Of a stretch of DNA of 64,000 nt, positions 31,442-40,958 are shown in pieces. The DNA comes from Verrucomicrobiota bacterium (GTDB lineage Bacteria > Verrucomicrobiota > Verrucomicrobiia > Chthoniobacterales > Terrimicrobiaceae): the NCBI GenBank assembly GCA_026398275.1, contig JAPLTF010000069.1, positions 21,719 through 85,718 of the forward strand. The letters run 5' to 3'. Under the pieces are notes generated by a model. That model did not search any database. It saw only the letters and a list, made by a program, of their open reading frames with translations, and had not been told where the DNA came from. Both the position numbers and the translations under genes were made by a program. The first letter of the stretch is position 1. Each line of letters opens with the position of its first letter.

Positions 31442-33022
31442 TCAGGGCTTCAGCTCGTCGCCCGTGATGGCATTCGAGATGACGTATCTTTCCTGGTGGA
31501 ACGTGGGGTCGGACCGGAAGGAAAGCCGCCCGGCGTAGCGCCGCTCGATTTCGATGAGGTGGTCCTCGTCGTCCGTCCGCAGGCGGCTGAGGAGGTCCGG
31601 ATGCACGGTGATTTTGATTTCGTGGACCGTCTCCTGATGCTTGCGCATCACCGAGTGGAGGGCGCGCTGGAGCTCGACGCTCATGGTCATCGGGCTCTTG
31701 ATGAGCCCCTTTCCATGGCAGTGCGGGCACGGCACGAAGACGGCGCTGGCGAGGCTCTCGTTGGCGCGCTGGCGGGTCATTTCCATGAGGCCGAGTTGGG
31801 AGATCGGCAGGACGTGGGTGCGAGCCTTGTCTCGCTTGAGGTGCTCCTTGACGCGCTGGTAGACCGCCTGCTGGTCCCTCCGGCTCTTCATGTCGATGAA
31901 GTCGGCCACGATCAGCCCGCCGATATTGCGAAGGCGGAGCTGCCGGGAAATTTCATCCGCCGCCTCGAGGTTTGTCTGGAGGAGGGTTTTTTCCATGTCC
32001 CGGACTCCCTTGTTCCGGCCGGTGTTGACGTCGATCGCGATCATGGCCTCGGTCTCATCAATGACGATGTAGCCCCCGCACGGGAGCCAGACCTGGCGGT
32101 GGAACGCCGCATCAATCTGTGCCTGGACGCCGAAGCAGTCGAAGATCGGCTGCGCGCCTGTGTAGTGCTGGATGGATTTTTTGGCGCGCTTGGAGACCTG
32201 TCCGACGAGCGCCTGCATTCGCTCCGCGGCCTTGGCGTCGTCGACGATGACCGCGTCCACCTCGTCGGTCAGAAAATCCCGCACCGTGCGGTCGATGAGG
32301 TCGGGCTCCTCGAACAGGCACGCGGGCGCATGCTTTTCCTCGAGCCCGGCCTGGATCGAAGTCCACTGCTCGAGAAGGATGCTGAGGTCGCGCACGAAGT
32401 AGCGGGCGCGCTGGCCGGCCCCAACCGTGCGCATGATCACGCCCATGCCATCCGGAACCTCGAGTTCGCGGAGAATCTTGCGGAGGCGCTCCCGTTCCTT
32501 CGGATCATCGATCTTGCGCGAGATGCCGAACTGGTCGTTGAACGGCATCAGCACAAGGTACCGGCCGGCCAGGCTGATGTCGGTCGTGATGCGCGGCCCC
32601 TTGTTGCTGATGGGCCCTTTCTTGACCTGGACGAGGATGTCCGCACCGACGGGGTAGATGTTCGGGACATCCTTGTGCGTGATGCGCGGGGCCTTTTTCT
32701 TTTTCCCCTCACCGCCGCGGTTGATCGTCTCAATCCCGCTGTCCAGCGCCGCCGGGATGGCGTCCCAGAATTGGAGGAAAGCATTTTTTTCAAAGCCGAT
32801 GTCCACGAACATCGCCTTGATGCCGGACTCGATGTTGCGGACCTTTCCCTTGTAAATGCCGCCGACGATGTTGCGGTCGGTCTCGCGCTCGATCGTGTAT
32901 TCCTCGAGCTTGTTGTTCTCAAGCAAAGCGACCCGCTTTTCGAGCCGCTCGCAGCTGACGATGAGTTTGATCCCCGTGGATTTTTTCTTGATTCCCAAAA
33001 TTCTTTTGACTGTGTCTATCAT
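31442..33022 (-). CDS. rng: Ribonuclease G/E family endoribonuclease
   Basis: Enzyme of 526 residues involved in rRNA and mRNA processing. N-terminal S1-type domain (GGIYKGKVRNIESGIKAMFVDIG), then catalytic region with IDVNTGRNKG carrying metal-binding aspartates, GGLIVADFIDM, and the zinc-link motif CPHCHGKG. Length is close to E. coli RNase G, and there is no long RNase E-type C-terminal scaffold. The start at 33022 was chosen because upstream codons overlap the 3' end of mrdA. In many bacteria this gene is linked to mreBCD, as here. Confidence 0.94.
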   Translation of the reverse strand: MIDTVKRILGIKKKSTGIKLIVSCERLEKRVALLENNKLEEYTIERETDRNIVGGIYKGKVRNIESGIKAMFVDIGFEKNAFLQFWDAIPAALDSGIETINRGGEGKKKKAPRITHKDVPNIYPVGADILVQVKKGPISNKGPRITTDISLAGRYLVLMPFNDQFGISRKIDDPKERERLRKILRELEVPDGMGVIMRTVGAGQRARYFVRDLSILLEQWTSIQAGLEEKHAPACLFEEPDLIDRTVRDFLTDEVDAVIVDDAKAAERMQALVGQVSKRAKKSIQHYTGAQPIFDCFGVQAQIDAAFHRQVWLPCGGYIVIDETEAMIAIDVNTGRNKGVRDMEKTLLQTNLEAADEISRQLRLRNIGGLIVADFIDMKSRRDQQAVYQRVKEHLKRDKARTHVLPISQLGLMEMTRQRANESLASAVFVPCPHCHGKGLIKSPMTMSVELQRALHSVMRKHQETVHEIKITVHPDLLSRLRTDDEDHLIEIERRYAGRLSFRSDPTFHQERYVISNAITGDELKP

Positions 33023-33071
33023 GTGAAGGTTTTTTGTTGTTGGCGCGTCTGGCACGCCTTGGTGATGCTGT

Positions 33072-35291
33072 TCAACGGTGGTTTTGTGGAGGAGGTTTCT
33101 GCTGGCGGTTTCCGCCATCGGTTTTCTCCTTTTTGCCACCGAGGAAATTGAAAAATTTTTGCAGGGCATTCGGCTTGCTCTGCTGGTTTTTGACGCGCCC
33201 GCGGTCATCGGCTTCCTGGCGGACGTTCGGCTGCGCGGCCGGGCTGTTTTCCTGCGCGGTGCCTGCGGCGGCATCCGCCCCGCTGGCGGCCTCCCCGTCG
33301 TCGCCAACGGTGGTGGCGGCCGGGATGTCGCGACCGAAGTCGATGCTCTCGACGAATCGGAAGTTCCCCTTGGCGGGCTCGAGGGCCGCCACTTGAGGCA
33401 CGTCCTCCCCCTTCTCCATTTTCAGGATATCCTCAAGGATCTTGGCGGCAATCGGTGCGGAGACTCCGCCTCCCGACTTCGCACCCTGGACAAACGTCAC
33501 CACCGCATATCGCGGGGCCTCATACGGGGCGAACGAGATGAACCACGTGTGGTTGTCATCGATTCCGGACCGCTTGAACTGTGCCGTGCCGGTTTTTCCG
33601 GCCACCTCGAAGTTTTTGATCCTCGCCCGCCCGGCAGTCCCCCCCCCCTCGTTCACCACCTTCCACATTCCGCGGCGCACTTTTTCCACCTGCTCGGCAG
33701 TCAGCCCGGCATCGGTGATCAGGCTGCTGCGGACGCGGGCGGGTTCCTGCGCGGCGACCGCACCGTCTTGCGCGACGATCCGGTCGATCAGCCGCGGGTA
33801 GTAAACGGTGCCGCCGTTCGCGACGGCCGATGCGACCATCGCCATCTGCAGAGGCGTGGCGAGGACATCCCCCTGCCCGATGGATGTGTTGGCGGTCAGC
33901 CCGGAAGTCCAGCGGGCCTGGGGATTGATCGCTGCCAGCCACTCCGGCCCGGGAAGGACTCCCGGCGCTTCGCCCGAAAGGGGAATCCCGGACTTTTGGC
34001 CGAGCCCCAGCATGTTCCCCACCGCGTCGATCTGATCAATGCCCGCCGCATTTCCAAATTGGTAGAAAAAGGCGTTGCAGGAATGCTTGATGGCATCCGA
34101 GAGGCCGAGTGTGCCGTGGGCGCCCTTCCCGAAGATCCAGCATTTCATGAATTTGTCACCGTAGGTGAATCCCCCCGAGCAGTTGAACGTGCGGCCGCCA
34201 ACCCCGGCCCGGAGCCCGGCGAGGGCGACCGGGATTTTGTAGGTCGATCCCGGTGCATACGCGCTGATCGCGCGGTTCAGGAGCGGGTTCGTTTCGTCGT
34301 TGGTCAGTTCCTTCCAGTCGAGCGATGCGATTGACGGAATAAAAACGTTCGGATCATACGACGGGACCGATGCCATCGCGAGGATATCGCCGTTCTGCGG
34401 GTTGACCACGACCGCTGCTCCGCGCCCCACCGAGCGGAGCGCCTGCTCGGCAAAATACTGGATCCTCGCATCGATGGTGAGGAAGACGTTGCTGCCCTGC
34501 ACGGGCTCCTTGCGGTTGATTTCCCCCTCGATGACCCCCTTCACATTGCGCTGCAGAATCCGGGCGCCGGGCTGGCCTTTCAGATACTCGTTCAGGTAAA
34601 GCTCGATCTGCGCCTTGCCCTCCATGTCCGGCTCGTAAAAATTGAAATTCTTCAGATCCGGGAGTTTGTCGAGGTCGTTCGGCATGCCGACATATCCGAG
34701 GAGGTGCGCCGCCAGCGAGCCGTAAACATACCACCGGACCGGCTTCACCGTGACGTTCACGCCCGGCAGCCCGAGATTTTTTTCTGAGAAGACCGCCATC
34801 TGGCCGAAATCCAGATCCTGCCGGTAGCTGTAGGGAACTTCCTGGTTGGTCCGGTAATGGATCTGCAGGGCATTCGCATTGTAGTCCTCCGCCACACCCA
34901 ACTCCTCCAGGCGCGGAATCACCTCCTCGGAGACAATTTTCACGACGTCCGCCTCCTTGAGATCGCGGGGCATGTTGTGAACCCTGCCGCGGTAGGTGGT
35001 CATCGGCACGGAGCCCTTGGATTCCCGGTAGGCCCGCACCATGTCAGGCAGATAAAAATCGACCTCGAAGCTCGCACGGTTTTCCACGAGCTTGATGCCG
35101 TTCCGGTCAAGGATCTCACCGCGCACAGCCGGGATCCTCACCGAGACCTGCGAGCGGTTTCCGATCCGGGCCGTGTATTCCGCCCCCCGCGCAATCTGGA
35201 CATACCAGAGCCGGAACACGAGCCCGGAGAGCGCCACGAGCATGATCAGGCCGATGAGCAGGATGCGGGCGGTGGATCGGGAGCGCTTCAT
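33072..35291 (-). CDS. mrdA: Penicillin-binding protein 2 (elongation-specific transpeptidase)
   Basis: Transpeptidase of 739 residues for lateral wall synthesis, anchored by one N-terminal helix (ILLIGLIMLVALSGLVF). The PBP dimerisation domain follows; the catalytic motifs are STYK (AYAPGSTYKIPVAL), SCN (KHSCNAFFYQFG) and KTGTAQ. The C-terminal ~90 residues, from about ATTVGDDGEAA on, are a low-complexity, charged tail not found in E. coli MrdA. It follows mreD with a 3-base gap. A rodA gene would be expected next but rng is found instead. Confidence 0.94.
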   Translation of the reverse strand: MKRSRSTARILLIGLIMLVALSGLVFRLWYVQIARGAEYTARIGNRSQVSVRIPAVRGEILDRNGIKLVENRASFEVDFYLPDMVRAYRESKGSVPMTTYRGRVHNMPRDLKEADVVKIVSEEVIPRLEELGVAEDYNANALQIHYRTNQEVPYSYRQDLDFGQMAVFSEKNLGLPGVNVTVKPVRWYVYGSLAAHLLGYVGMPNDLDKLPDLKNFNFYEPDMEGKAQIELYLNEYLKGQPGARILQRNVKGVIEGEINRKEPVQGSNVFLTIDARIQYFAEQALRSVGRGAAVVVNPQNGDILAMASVPSYDPNVFIPSIASLDWKELTNDETNPLLNRAISAYAPGSTYKIPVALAGLRAGVGGRTFNCSGGFTYGDKFMKCWIFGKGAHGTLGLSDAIKHSCNAFFYQFGNAAGIDQIDAVGNMLGLGQKSGIPLSGEAPGVLPGPEWLAAINPQARWTSGLTANTSIGQGDVLATPLQMAMVASAVANGGTVYYPRLIDRIVAQDGAVAAQEPARVRSSLITDAGLTAEQVEKVRRGMWKVVNEGGGTAGRARIKNFEVAGKTGTAQFKRSGIDDNHTWFISFAPYEAPRYAVVTFVQGAKSGGGVSAPIAAKILEDILKMEKGEDVPQVAALEPAKGNFRFVESIDFGRDIPAATTVGDDGEAASGADAAAGTAQENSPAAQPNVRQEADDRGRVKNQQSKPNALQKFFNFLGGKKEKTDGGNRQQKPPPQNHR

Positions 35292-35294
35292 GTG

Positions 35295-35846
35295 CTAGTA
35301 GGCCCTCGTGGTGCGCTGCCAGGGATTTTCGGGAATGAGGCCGGCAAACGGCCTGACAGCCGCGTGGAGGAGCGGAACAAAGAGGCCCGCCAGAAGCCCG
35401 GGGGCCAGGATCCGCCAGAGGATCGCCTGATCGAAAACCAGTCCCTCGCGCCTCAGGGAAATCATCGCAAACTGCATGAAAAGAAACGCCCAAGTCCCGA
35501 CGACGCTCAGCGGAATGACCGGCCACCAGTGGCCGCGCAGATAAGATGGCCTGAGCCCGCTGGCGATGCTTCCGTAAATCACGAAGAAGACAATAGAACA
35601 GCCCAGCGCAATTTCAACCCGGCCACCCACGACATGCAGATACATGAGGTCGGTGAGCAGCCCGGTGAAGAGCGCCGTGAAAAGCATCGCCGGAAACGGG
35701 AGCGCCATCGCCGCGTAGCAAAAAATCATCGGCACCAAAACAAACCGGGCCCCGTGAAGCACATGAACAGCCGGAAGCGCCTGCTGCAGCAGGAAGGCGG
35801 CAAACACCCCGACGCAGGCGGAAAGGGCGCCGACGACCGCCTTCAT
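35295..35846 (-). CDS. mreD: Rod shape-determining protein MreD
   Basis: Hydrophobic protein of 183 residues with five or six membrane helices, in the place expected for MreD between mreC and mrdA. Its start overlaps the mreC stop by four bases. MreD proteins are poorly conserved, so the assignment rests on length, hydrophobicity and gene order; phrases such as FTALFTGLLTDLMYLHVVGG resemble the family pattern. It links the cytoplasmic MreB filaments to the wall synthesis complex. Confidence 0.82.
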   Translation of the reverse strand: MKAVVGALSACVGVFAAFLLQQALPAVHVLHGARFVLVPMIFCYAAMALPFPAMLFTALFTGLLTDLMYLHVVGGRVEIALGCSIVFFVIYGSIASGLRPSYLRGHWWPVIPLSVVGTWAFLFMQFAMISLRREGLVFDQAILWRILAPGLLAGLFVPLLHAAVRPFAGLIPENPWQRTTRAY

Positions 35847-36652
35847 TTCGCCCCCACAACCACGAACAAATCCTCGGTCTGCGAGATGTCCACGGCCGGC
35901 TCGACGAGCGCCTGGCCGTCCAACGGACGTGTTCGGAATTCTTTGACTTTACCGATCAGGATGCCAGACGGGAAAACCCCGTTGCTGATGCCGGCGGTAT
36001 AAACTTTTTGCCCGGGTTCGAGGGCGGCGTTCTTTGTGAGGAAATTCAGCTGGAGCTCGCCGCTGGTCCCGCTCTCCTGGATGCGCATTCCGGAGAGGAT
36101 CCCCTGCTCGCGCGTGCCCTCGACCTTGGCCGCGACCCGGCAGGTTTCATCGGTGATCAGGACGACGATCGATTCGTTTTTTGAAACTGTGGTTACCTTT
36201 CCGACCAGGCCGACGTCGGTCAGCACCGGCTGGTCGGTTTCCACGCCGTCCTCAAACCCCCGGTTGATCTTGACCGTGTTCCACCATGTCGAGGCATCGC
36301 GCGAGATCACCCTCGCGGCCAGCAGGCGGAAGACCGAGCGCTCGCGGTATTCCAGGGCGAGGCGGAGGCGGTTGTTCTCGCCCTCGATTTCGCGGAGCAG
36401 GTTGTTGGTCGTGAGGAGTTCGCGGTTGACCTCGTTGAGCTTCCGGTTCTCCGCCTCGATCTCATCAAGGGTCTTCAAACCCTTCCCCATCGAACCGAGC
36501 TGCTCCTGGACGGCTGTGCCTGTGCGGAGAAACGGCCCGAGGAGGGAGAGGAATGTGCCCGAGATGGACTGCTGCACGCCCGACGGAAGCACCGAGAGGT
36601 AAATGGCCAGCAGGAGCACGGCCACCAGGAGAGCGATGTTGAGCTTCTTCAT
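35843..36652 (-). CDS. mreC: Rod shape-determining protein MreC
   Basis: Protein of 269 residues with one N-terminal membrane helix, a coiled-coil stretch (IEAENRKLNEVNRELLTTNNLLREIEG is the pattern around residues 60-90) and a periplasmic beta-rich core with ARVISRDASTWWNTVKINRGFEDGV and GLVGKVTTVSKNES. These are typical MreC landmarks. It organises the elongasome with MreD and PBP2. Located 29 bases after mreB. Confidence 0.92.
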   Translation of the reverse strand: MKKLNIALLVAVLLLAIYLSVLPSGVQQSISGTFLSLLGPFLRTGTAVQEQLGSMGKGLKTLDEIEAENRKLNEVNRELLTTNNLLREIEGENNRLRLALEYRERSVFRLLAARVISRDASTWWNTVKINRGFEDGVETDQPVLTDVGLVGKVTTVSKNESIVVLITDETCRVAAKVEGTREQGILSGMRIQESGTSGELQLNFLTKNAALEPGQKVYTAGISNGVFPSGILIGKVKEFRTRPLDGQALVEPAVDISQTEDLFVVVGAK

Positions 36653-36681
36653 GCGGAGTCAGGGGCCGGGGCCCCGTGCGG

Positions 36682-37716
36682 TCACGGATGCGGACGCTCG
36701 GAAGAAACCGCCCGGAGGAACTTCAGTTCCGACAGGGCCCGGCCGGTGCCTTCGGCCACGGCGCTGAGCGGATCCTCGGCAACATGCACGGGAAGCCCGG
36801 TTTCTTCGGCAAGCAGTTTGTCAAGCCCCCGGAGGAGCGCGCCTCCTCCCGCGAGCACCAGCCCGCGATCGACAAGATCGGCGGAGAGTTCGGGAGGACA
36901 TCTTTCCAAGGTGATGCGGACGGAGTCAACGATTGTTGAAAGCGGTTCCAGAAGGGCCTCGCGCACCTCCTGCGAAGAGATCGAAATGGTCTTCGGCAGC
37001 CCGGCCACCAGATCCCGGCCCTTGACCTCCATGCTCACTTCCTTCTCCAGCTTGTAGGCGGAGCCGATTTTGATTTTGATCTCCTCGGCCGTGCGCTCGC
37101 CGATCATCAGGTTGTAGGCGCGCTTCATGTAGTTCGCGATCGCCTCGTCGAGCTCGTCGCCCGCCACGCGCACGCTCCGGCTGAACACGATTCCGGAAAG
37201 CGAAATGAGGGCGACCTCTGTTGTGCCGCCGCCGATGTCGATGATCATGTTGCCCGCGGCGTCCTGCACCGGAAGGCCGACGCCGATTGCTGCGGCCATT
37301 GGCTCCTCGATGAGATAAACCTCGCGGGCGCCCGCGTGGGTTGCGGAGTCTTTCACGGCGCGCTTTTCAACTTCGGTGATCCCGCTCGGGACCGCGATCA
37401 CGACGCGGGGGCGGACCATCCGCCGTCGGTTGTGAACTTTGCTGATGAAGTGCCGGAGCATCGCCTCCGTGATTTCAAAGTCGGCGATAACGCCATCCTT
37501 GAGCGGGCGGATCGCCACAATGTTGCCGGGAGTGCGGCCGAGCATGCGCTTGGCCTCGTCTCCGACTGCGAGCACGCGGTTCGTGCCCTGTTGAACGGCT
37601 ACGACCGAGGGCTCGCGAAGCACAATCCCGTGGTCTTTGACATACACGAGTGTATTTGCGGTGCCGAGGTCGATGCCAATGTCGTTGGAAAAAAATCCCA
37701 GAAGGTTGTCAAACAT
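36682..37716 (-). CDS. mreB: Rod shape-determining actin-like protein MreB
   Basis: Actin-like ATPase of 344 residues with [19 protein letters not shown] (phosphate 1), [33 protein letters not shown] (phosphate 2) and [20 protein letters not shown] (adenosine motif). It directs lateral wall synthesis and, with mreC-mreD-mrdA downstream, shows a rod or at least an elongating cell. Start ATG at 37716 ([14 protein letters not shown]); a longer open frame upstream is unlikely. Confidence 0.97.
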   Translation of the reverse strand: MFDNLLGFFSNDIGIDLGTANTLVYVKDHGIVLREPSVVAVQQGTNRVLAVGDEAKRMLGRTPGNIVAIRPLKDGVIADFEITEAMLRHFISKVHNRRRMVRPRVVIAVPSGITEVEKRAVKDSATHAGAREVYLIEEPMAAAIGVGLPVQDAAGNMIIDIGGGTTEVALISLSGIVFSRSVRVAGDELDEAIANYMKRAYNLMIGERTAEEIKIKIGSAYKLEKEVSMEVKGRDLVAGLPKTISISSQEVREALLEPLSTIVDSVRITLERCPPELSADLVDRGLVLAGGGALLRGLDKLLAEETGLPVHVAEDPLSAVAEGTGRALSELKFLRAVSSERPHP

Positions 37717-38092
37717 CAGATAGGAATTTGAATTGAGGTAAAGTGTTGATTTGGAGCGACAGCCCCGCCACGCCCCCGTCGCCAAGTGGCGGAAGAGACT
37801 GTCTTGCGAACAACTTGATTTTCAGAATGCCCTGCGTCAAGGGCTATCCTCTCAAACTTTGGGATTTCTTCGCGGGCGGGGTCGCGGGGCGGAAATCAGG
37901 CTAAACGCAATGCTGATCACTTACGAAAGGAGCGTGGGCGTCCCGCCCGCTGGTTTTTCGGTTGCGGGCGGGATGCCCAATGCTCCCTGACCAGCATTGC
38001 GAACCCACCCGCTTTTCATCACACCCCGCCCGAAAGCAGCATTGCGATCGGTCTTGGAAACCGTTAAAGCTTCCGCCCAACCTACAAAATCC
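37717..38092. other. Intergenic region between divergent mreB and folD, 376 bases
   Basis: The gap holds the mreB leader, the folD promoter region and the hairpin repeat listed separately. GGGCGGGGTCGCGGGGCGG near 37876 is another GC-rich run. No small gene or riboswitch was recognised. The left half is AT-richer near mreB, where its promoter probably lies. Confidence 0.5.
37929..37986. repeat. REP-like hairpin, family C
   Basis: The left arm GGAGCGTGGGCGTCCCGCCCG pairs with a right arm ending GGGCGGGATGCCCAATGCTCC around a loop TGGTTTTTCGGTT. The stem is over 20 base pairs with two or three mismatches. GGGCGGGATGCCC is a common core of verrucomicrobial intergenic palindromes. It lies in the folD leader region. 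Confidence 0.7.
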
Positions 38093-38998
38093 ATGTCTGC
38101 AAAATTACTCAAAGGAACAGAAATCCGGGAGGCCCTGCTCGCCGAAATCAAACAGGAGGTCGAGGCGATCAAGGCTGCCCACGGCGTCGTGCCCGGGCTG
38201 GTCACCATCCTTGTCGGGAGCAATCCCGCGTCGCTTTCCTATGTTTCCCTGAAGATCAAAACCGCCCACAGCCTCGGTTTCCATGAAATTCAGGACAGCC
38301 AGCCGGCGGATATTTCCGAGGCGGCGCTGCTCGCGCTGCTGGAAAAATACAAGCGGGACGACACCATTCACGGCATCCTCGTCCAACTGCCCCTGCCGCC
38401 GCACATCAACGAGAAGAAGGTGCTCGACGCCATCGATCCCGACAAGGATGTGGACGGGTTTCACCCCGTGAATGTGGGCCGCCTGCTGATCGGCGGCAAA
38501 GAAGTGAAATTCCCTCCCTGCACGCCTGCGGGAATCCAGGAGATGATCCGGCGTTCGGGGGTCGAGACCAGCGGCGCGGAGGTCGTCGTGGTCGGCCGCT
38601 CCAATATCGTGGGCAAGCCGATTGCAAACATGCTGATGCAAAAAGGCCCCGGCGCGAACGCGACCGTGACCGTCGTGCATACCGGCACGAAAAATCTCGC
38701 GGCGCATTGTCAGCGGGCTGATATCCTCATTGTTGCCGCCGGGGTTCCGGGCCTGGTCAAACCCGAGTGGATCAAGCCGGGAGCCTGCGTCATTGATGTG
38801 GGCGTGAATCGCGTGGGAGAAAAGACCGACGAAAAGACGGGACGGCAGGTTGCGATTTTGCGGGGGGATGTGGATTTCGATGCGGCCGCGAAAATCGCCG
38901 GATTCATCACGCCGGTTCCCGGCGGCGTGGGCCCCATGACGATCACCATGCTCATGCGGAACACCCTCAACTCGCTGAAATTCCGGCTGGGGATCTAG
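38093..38998 (+). CDS. folD: Bifunctional methylene-THF dehydrogenase/methenyl-THF cyclohydrolase
   Basis: Enzyme of 301 residues that interconverts 10-formyl-THF, methenyl-THF and methylene-THF with NAD(P). The catalytic SYVSLKIKTAHSLGF (Lys at the active site), HGILVQLPLPPHI, DVDGFHPVNVGRL, VVVGRSNIVGKPIANML and ITPVPGGVGPMTITML are characteristic. It converges on and overlaps (4 bases) the homocysteine methyltransferase-MTHFR gene. With fhs it completes the route from formate to methylene-THF. A start further upstream (37997) is open but has no conserved residues. Confidence 0.97.
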   Translation: MSAKLLKGTEIREALLAEIKQEVEAIKAAHGVVPGLVTILVGSNPASLSYVSLKIKTAHSLGFHEIQDSQPADISEAALLALLEKYKRDDTIHGILVQLPLPPHINEKKVLDAIDPDKDVDGFHPVNVGRLLIGGKEVKFPPCTPAGIQEMIRRSGVETSGAEVVVVGRSNIVGKPIANMLMQKGPGANATVTVVHTGTKNLAAHCQRADILIVAAGVPGLVKPEWIKPGACVIDVGVNRVGEKTDEKTGRQVAILRGDVDFDAAAKIAGFITPVPGGVGPMTITMLMRNTLNSLKFRLGI

Positions 38999-40914
38999 CC
39001 CGGCAACCCCTCGCGGAGCACTTCCACCGTTCCGCTTCCGGTGGCGGTGGACATCAGGTAAACCCCCGCCCAGCCTTCGCTCACCAGCCAGCGGATCTGC
39101 TCGGCGGCAATCGCCCGGCCCACCCTGGCTTGGTCGGCGGGATCCGTCATGGTGGAAAACCTTTTGAGGATATCGTCCGGGATGACCACCCCGGGGACCT
39201 GCGCCATCCGTTTGGCGTGCTCGAAGCTCGTGAGCACCATCACGCCGATCAGGAACGGCACCCGGCCGCGGAATTTTTCCAGCACCGCGAGCGGGGCATG
39301 GTGGAAGGCGGGCTGGGTCATGATGTAATCCACGCCGTTGTCGATTTTCTGCTGCAGCCGGGAGAGTTCGAGTTCCATGTTCCGCGCCTCCGGCTCGACG
39401 CCGGCCCCGATGGTGAAACGGGTGCGCGGATCCGGCTGCTTGCCGAGCGCCACGCCGCCAAAATCCACGCCCGCGTTGAGGCAGGAGTGCGTGAGCCGGA
39501 TCATCGCGACGGAATCCAAATCAAACACGGCCGCCGAGCGCGGGTAACTCGGCGACATTTTGGGCGGATCGCCGGTGACGAACAGGACGTTGTGGATGCG
39601 GTTGGAATGATACCCGACCAGGCGGCTTTGGATGCCCATGGTATTCAGATCGCGGCCCGTGAAGTGCGGGATCAGCTCCAGCGGGTCGCCGGTCGCGGCG
39701 GTCCAGTTGAGGCGCTCGCGGATCAAATGGATGAAATCGCCGGGGGAAATCAACGGGATGCCCCGCGAGCCATCGGTGAAATCCACCGCGTCCACCAGCC
39801 CGCAGGTGGAAATCTTTCCGATGAAATCGACTTTTTTTTGAATGATGTTTTCGTCCGTTCCGCGCGGCGGAAGCGCCTCGATGCTGACCACGAACCGCCC
39901 GTCCTTAAGCTTCTGCGACAAGTTGCCATTGAGCCGTTTCTCGGCGTCGCCAATGGGCGGCAGGGCGGAAGTCACCTCCAAGGAAACAGCCTTTTTCCCC
40001 CCAGTTCTGGATTGCAGGTAATTGTGCATCTCCTGGATGTGCGGCGGATGCATTTCGCAGCAGCCGCCGAGTAAACGCACCCCGCGATCGAACAAACTGC
40101 GGGCCATCTTGCCTGCAAACTCCGGGTTGACCGAGGTCATGAGCCGGTTGCCGATGCGCTGGAAGCCGCCGGCATTCGGCATGACAACGAGCTGGATCTC
40201 CCCGGAACGAACCGGCGCGGCGTCCTTGACGGCATCGACAAACGCGTCGGCATCCCAAGGCGCGCAACAATTGACCCCGACAACGGCCACGCCGAGTGCT
40301 GCCATGCGGTTGACAAACGCGAGCGGGGTGGGCTGCTCCGGCGGCTGGAGCGCATTGGCGTCGGGAGGGGTCATTTCCGCAATCACAGGAGGCATTTGTG
40401 GCAGCGAGCGGATCAACCCGATGAGCAGTTCGAGCTGAGGCAGGGAACTGAACGTCTCCAGCAGCAGCGCGTCCGCGCCGGCGGTCGCGAGGGATTCCAG
40501 CTGTTCGCGGTAACATTCCGCGACCGCGTCCGCCGTGCTCAGGGGTTGGGCTGTCGGACCGACGGAGGCCAGCACAAAGAAATCCTCCGGCCCGTCATGC
40601 GGGGACTGGAATTTGGCGATGGCTTCCCGTGCCACCTGGACGCCGCTCCGGTTCAAGGACGCAACGCGGCCTTCCAGCCCGAATGGCAGCAGCTGCCGTC
40701 GGTTGGCTCCAAAGGTGTTGGTCTTCAGGCAGCGCGCCCCGGCGGAGAGATACGCGAGGTGAACATTCCGGATCAGTTCGGGCTGGTCCACGTTGAAGGC
40801 CTCGTAAACGTGGTTGGTTTCCGAAAGCCGTCCGGTCAACTCGAATAAATAGGAACCCATCGCGCCGTCGGTGAGCAGCGGTTGCGACTTTAATGCGGTC
40901 AGGAAATCAGCCAT
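38995..40914 (-). CDS. Bifunctional homocysteine S-methyltransferase/methylene-THF reductase (YitJ-like)
   Basis: Fusion of 639 residues. The N-terminal part (about 1-290) is a homocysteine S-methyltransferase with the zinc cysteines in VGVNCCAPW and RLLGGCCEMHPPHI. The C-terminal part (about 320-639) is a methylenetetrahydrofolate reductase: RFVVSIEALPPRGTDE, VLFVTGDPP, YIMTQPAFHHAP. This order matches YitJ of Bacillus. It could turn methylene-THF into methyl-THF and pass the methyl group to homocysteine or another acceptor. It is the last gene of the minus-strand C1 cluster, 44 bases after the transporter gene. Confidence 0.9.
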   Translation of the reverse strand: MADFLTALKSQPLLTDGAMGSYLFELTGRLSETNHVYEAFNVDQPELIRNVHLAYLSAGARCLKTNTFGANRRQLLPFGLEGRVASLNRSGVQVAREAIAKFQSPHDGPEDFFVLASVGPTAQPLSTADAVAECYREQLESLATAGADALLLETFSSLPQLELLIGLIRSLPQMPPVIAEMTPPDANALQPPEQPTPLAFVNRMAALGVAVVGVNCCAPWDADAFVDAVKDAAPVRSGEIQLVVMPNAGGFQRIGNRLMTSVNPEFAGKMARSLFDRGVRLLGGCCEMHPPHIQEMHNYLQSRTGGKKAVSLEVTSALPPIGDAEKRLNGNLSQKLKDGRFVVSIEALPPRGTDENIIQKKVDFIGKISTCGLVDAVDFTDGSRGIPLISPGDFIHLIRERLNWTAATGDPLELIPHFTGRDLNTMGIQSRLVGYHSNRIHNVLFVTGDPPKMSPSYPRSAAVFDLDSVAMIRLTHSCLNAGVDFGGVALGKQPDPRTRFTIGAGVEPEARNMELELSRLQQKIDNGVDYIMTQPAFHHAPLAVLEKFRGRVPFLIGVMVLTSFEHAKRMAQVPGVVIPDDILKRFSTMTDPADQARVGRAIAAEQIRWLVSEGWAGVYLMSTATGSGTVEVLREGLPG

Positions 40915-40958
40915 AAGCGGGCATATTGTAACCACGCCCAAGGACTGTCAAAAGGAAC

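Noticed and set aside
37717-38092. THF or SAM riboswitch before folD or the MTHFR genes
   Set aside because: No pairing pattern matching these riboswitches could be traced by eye; the visible hairpin is a REP-type palindrome.
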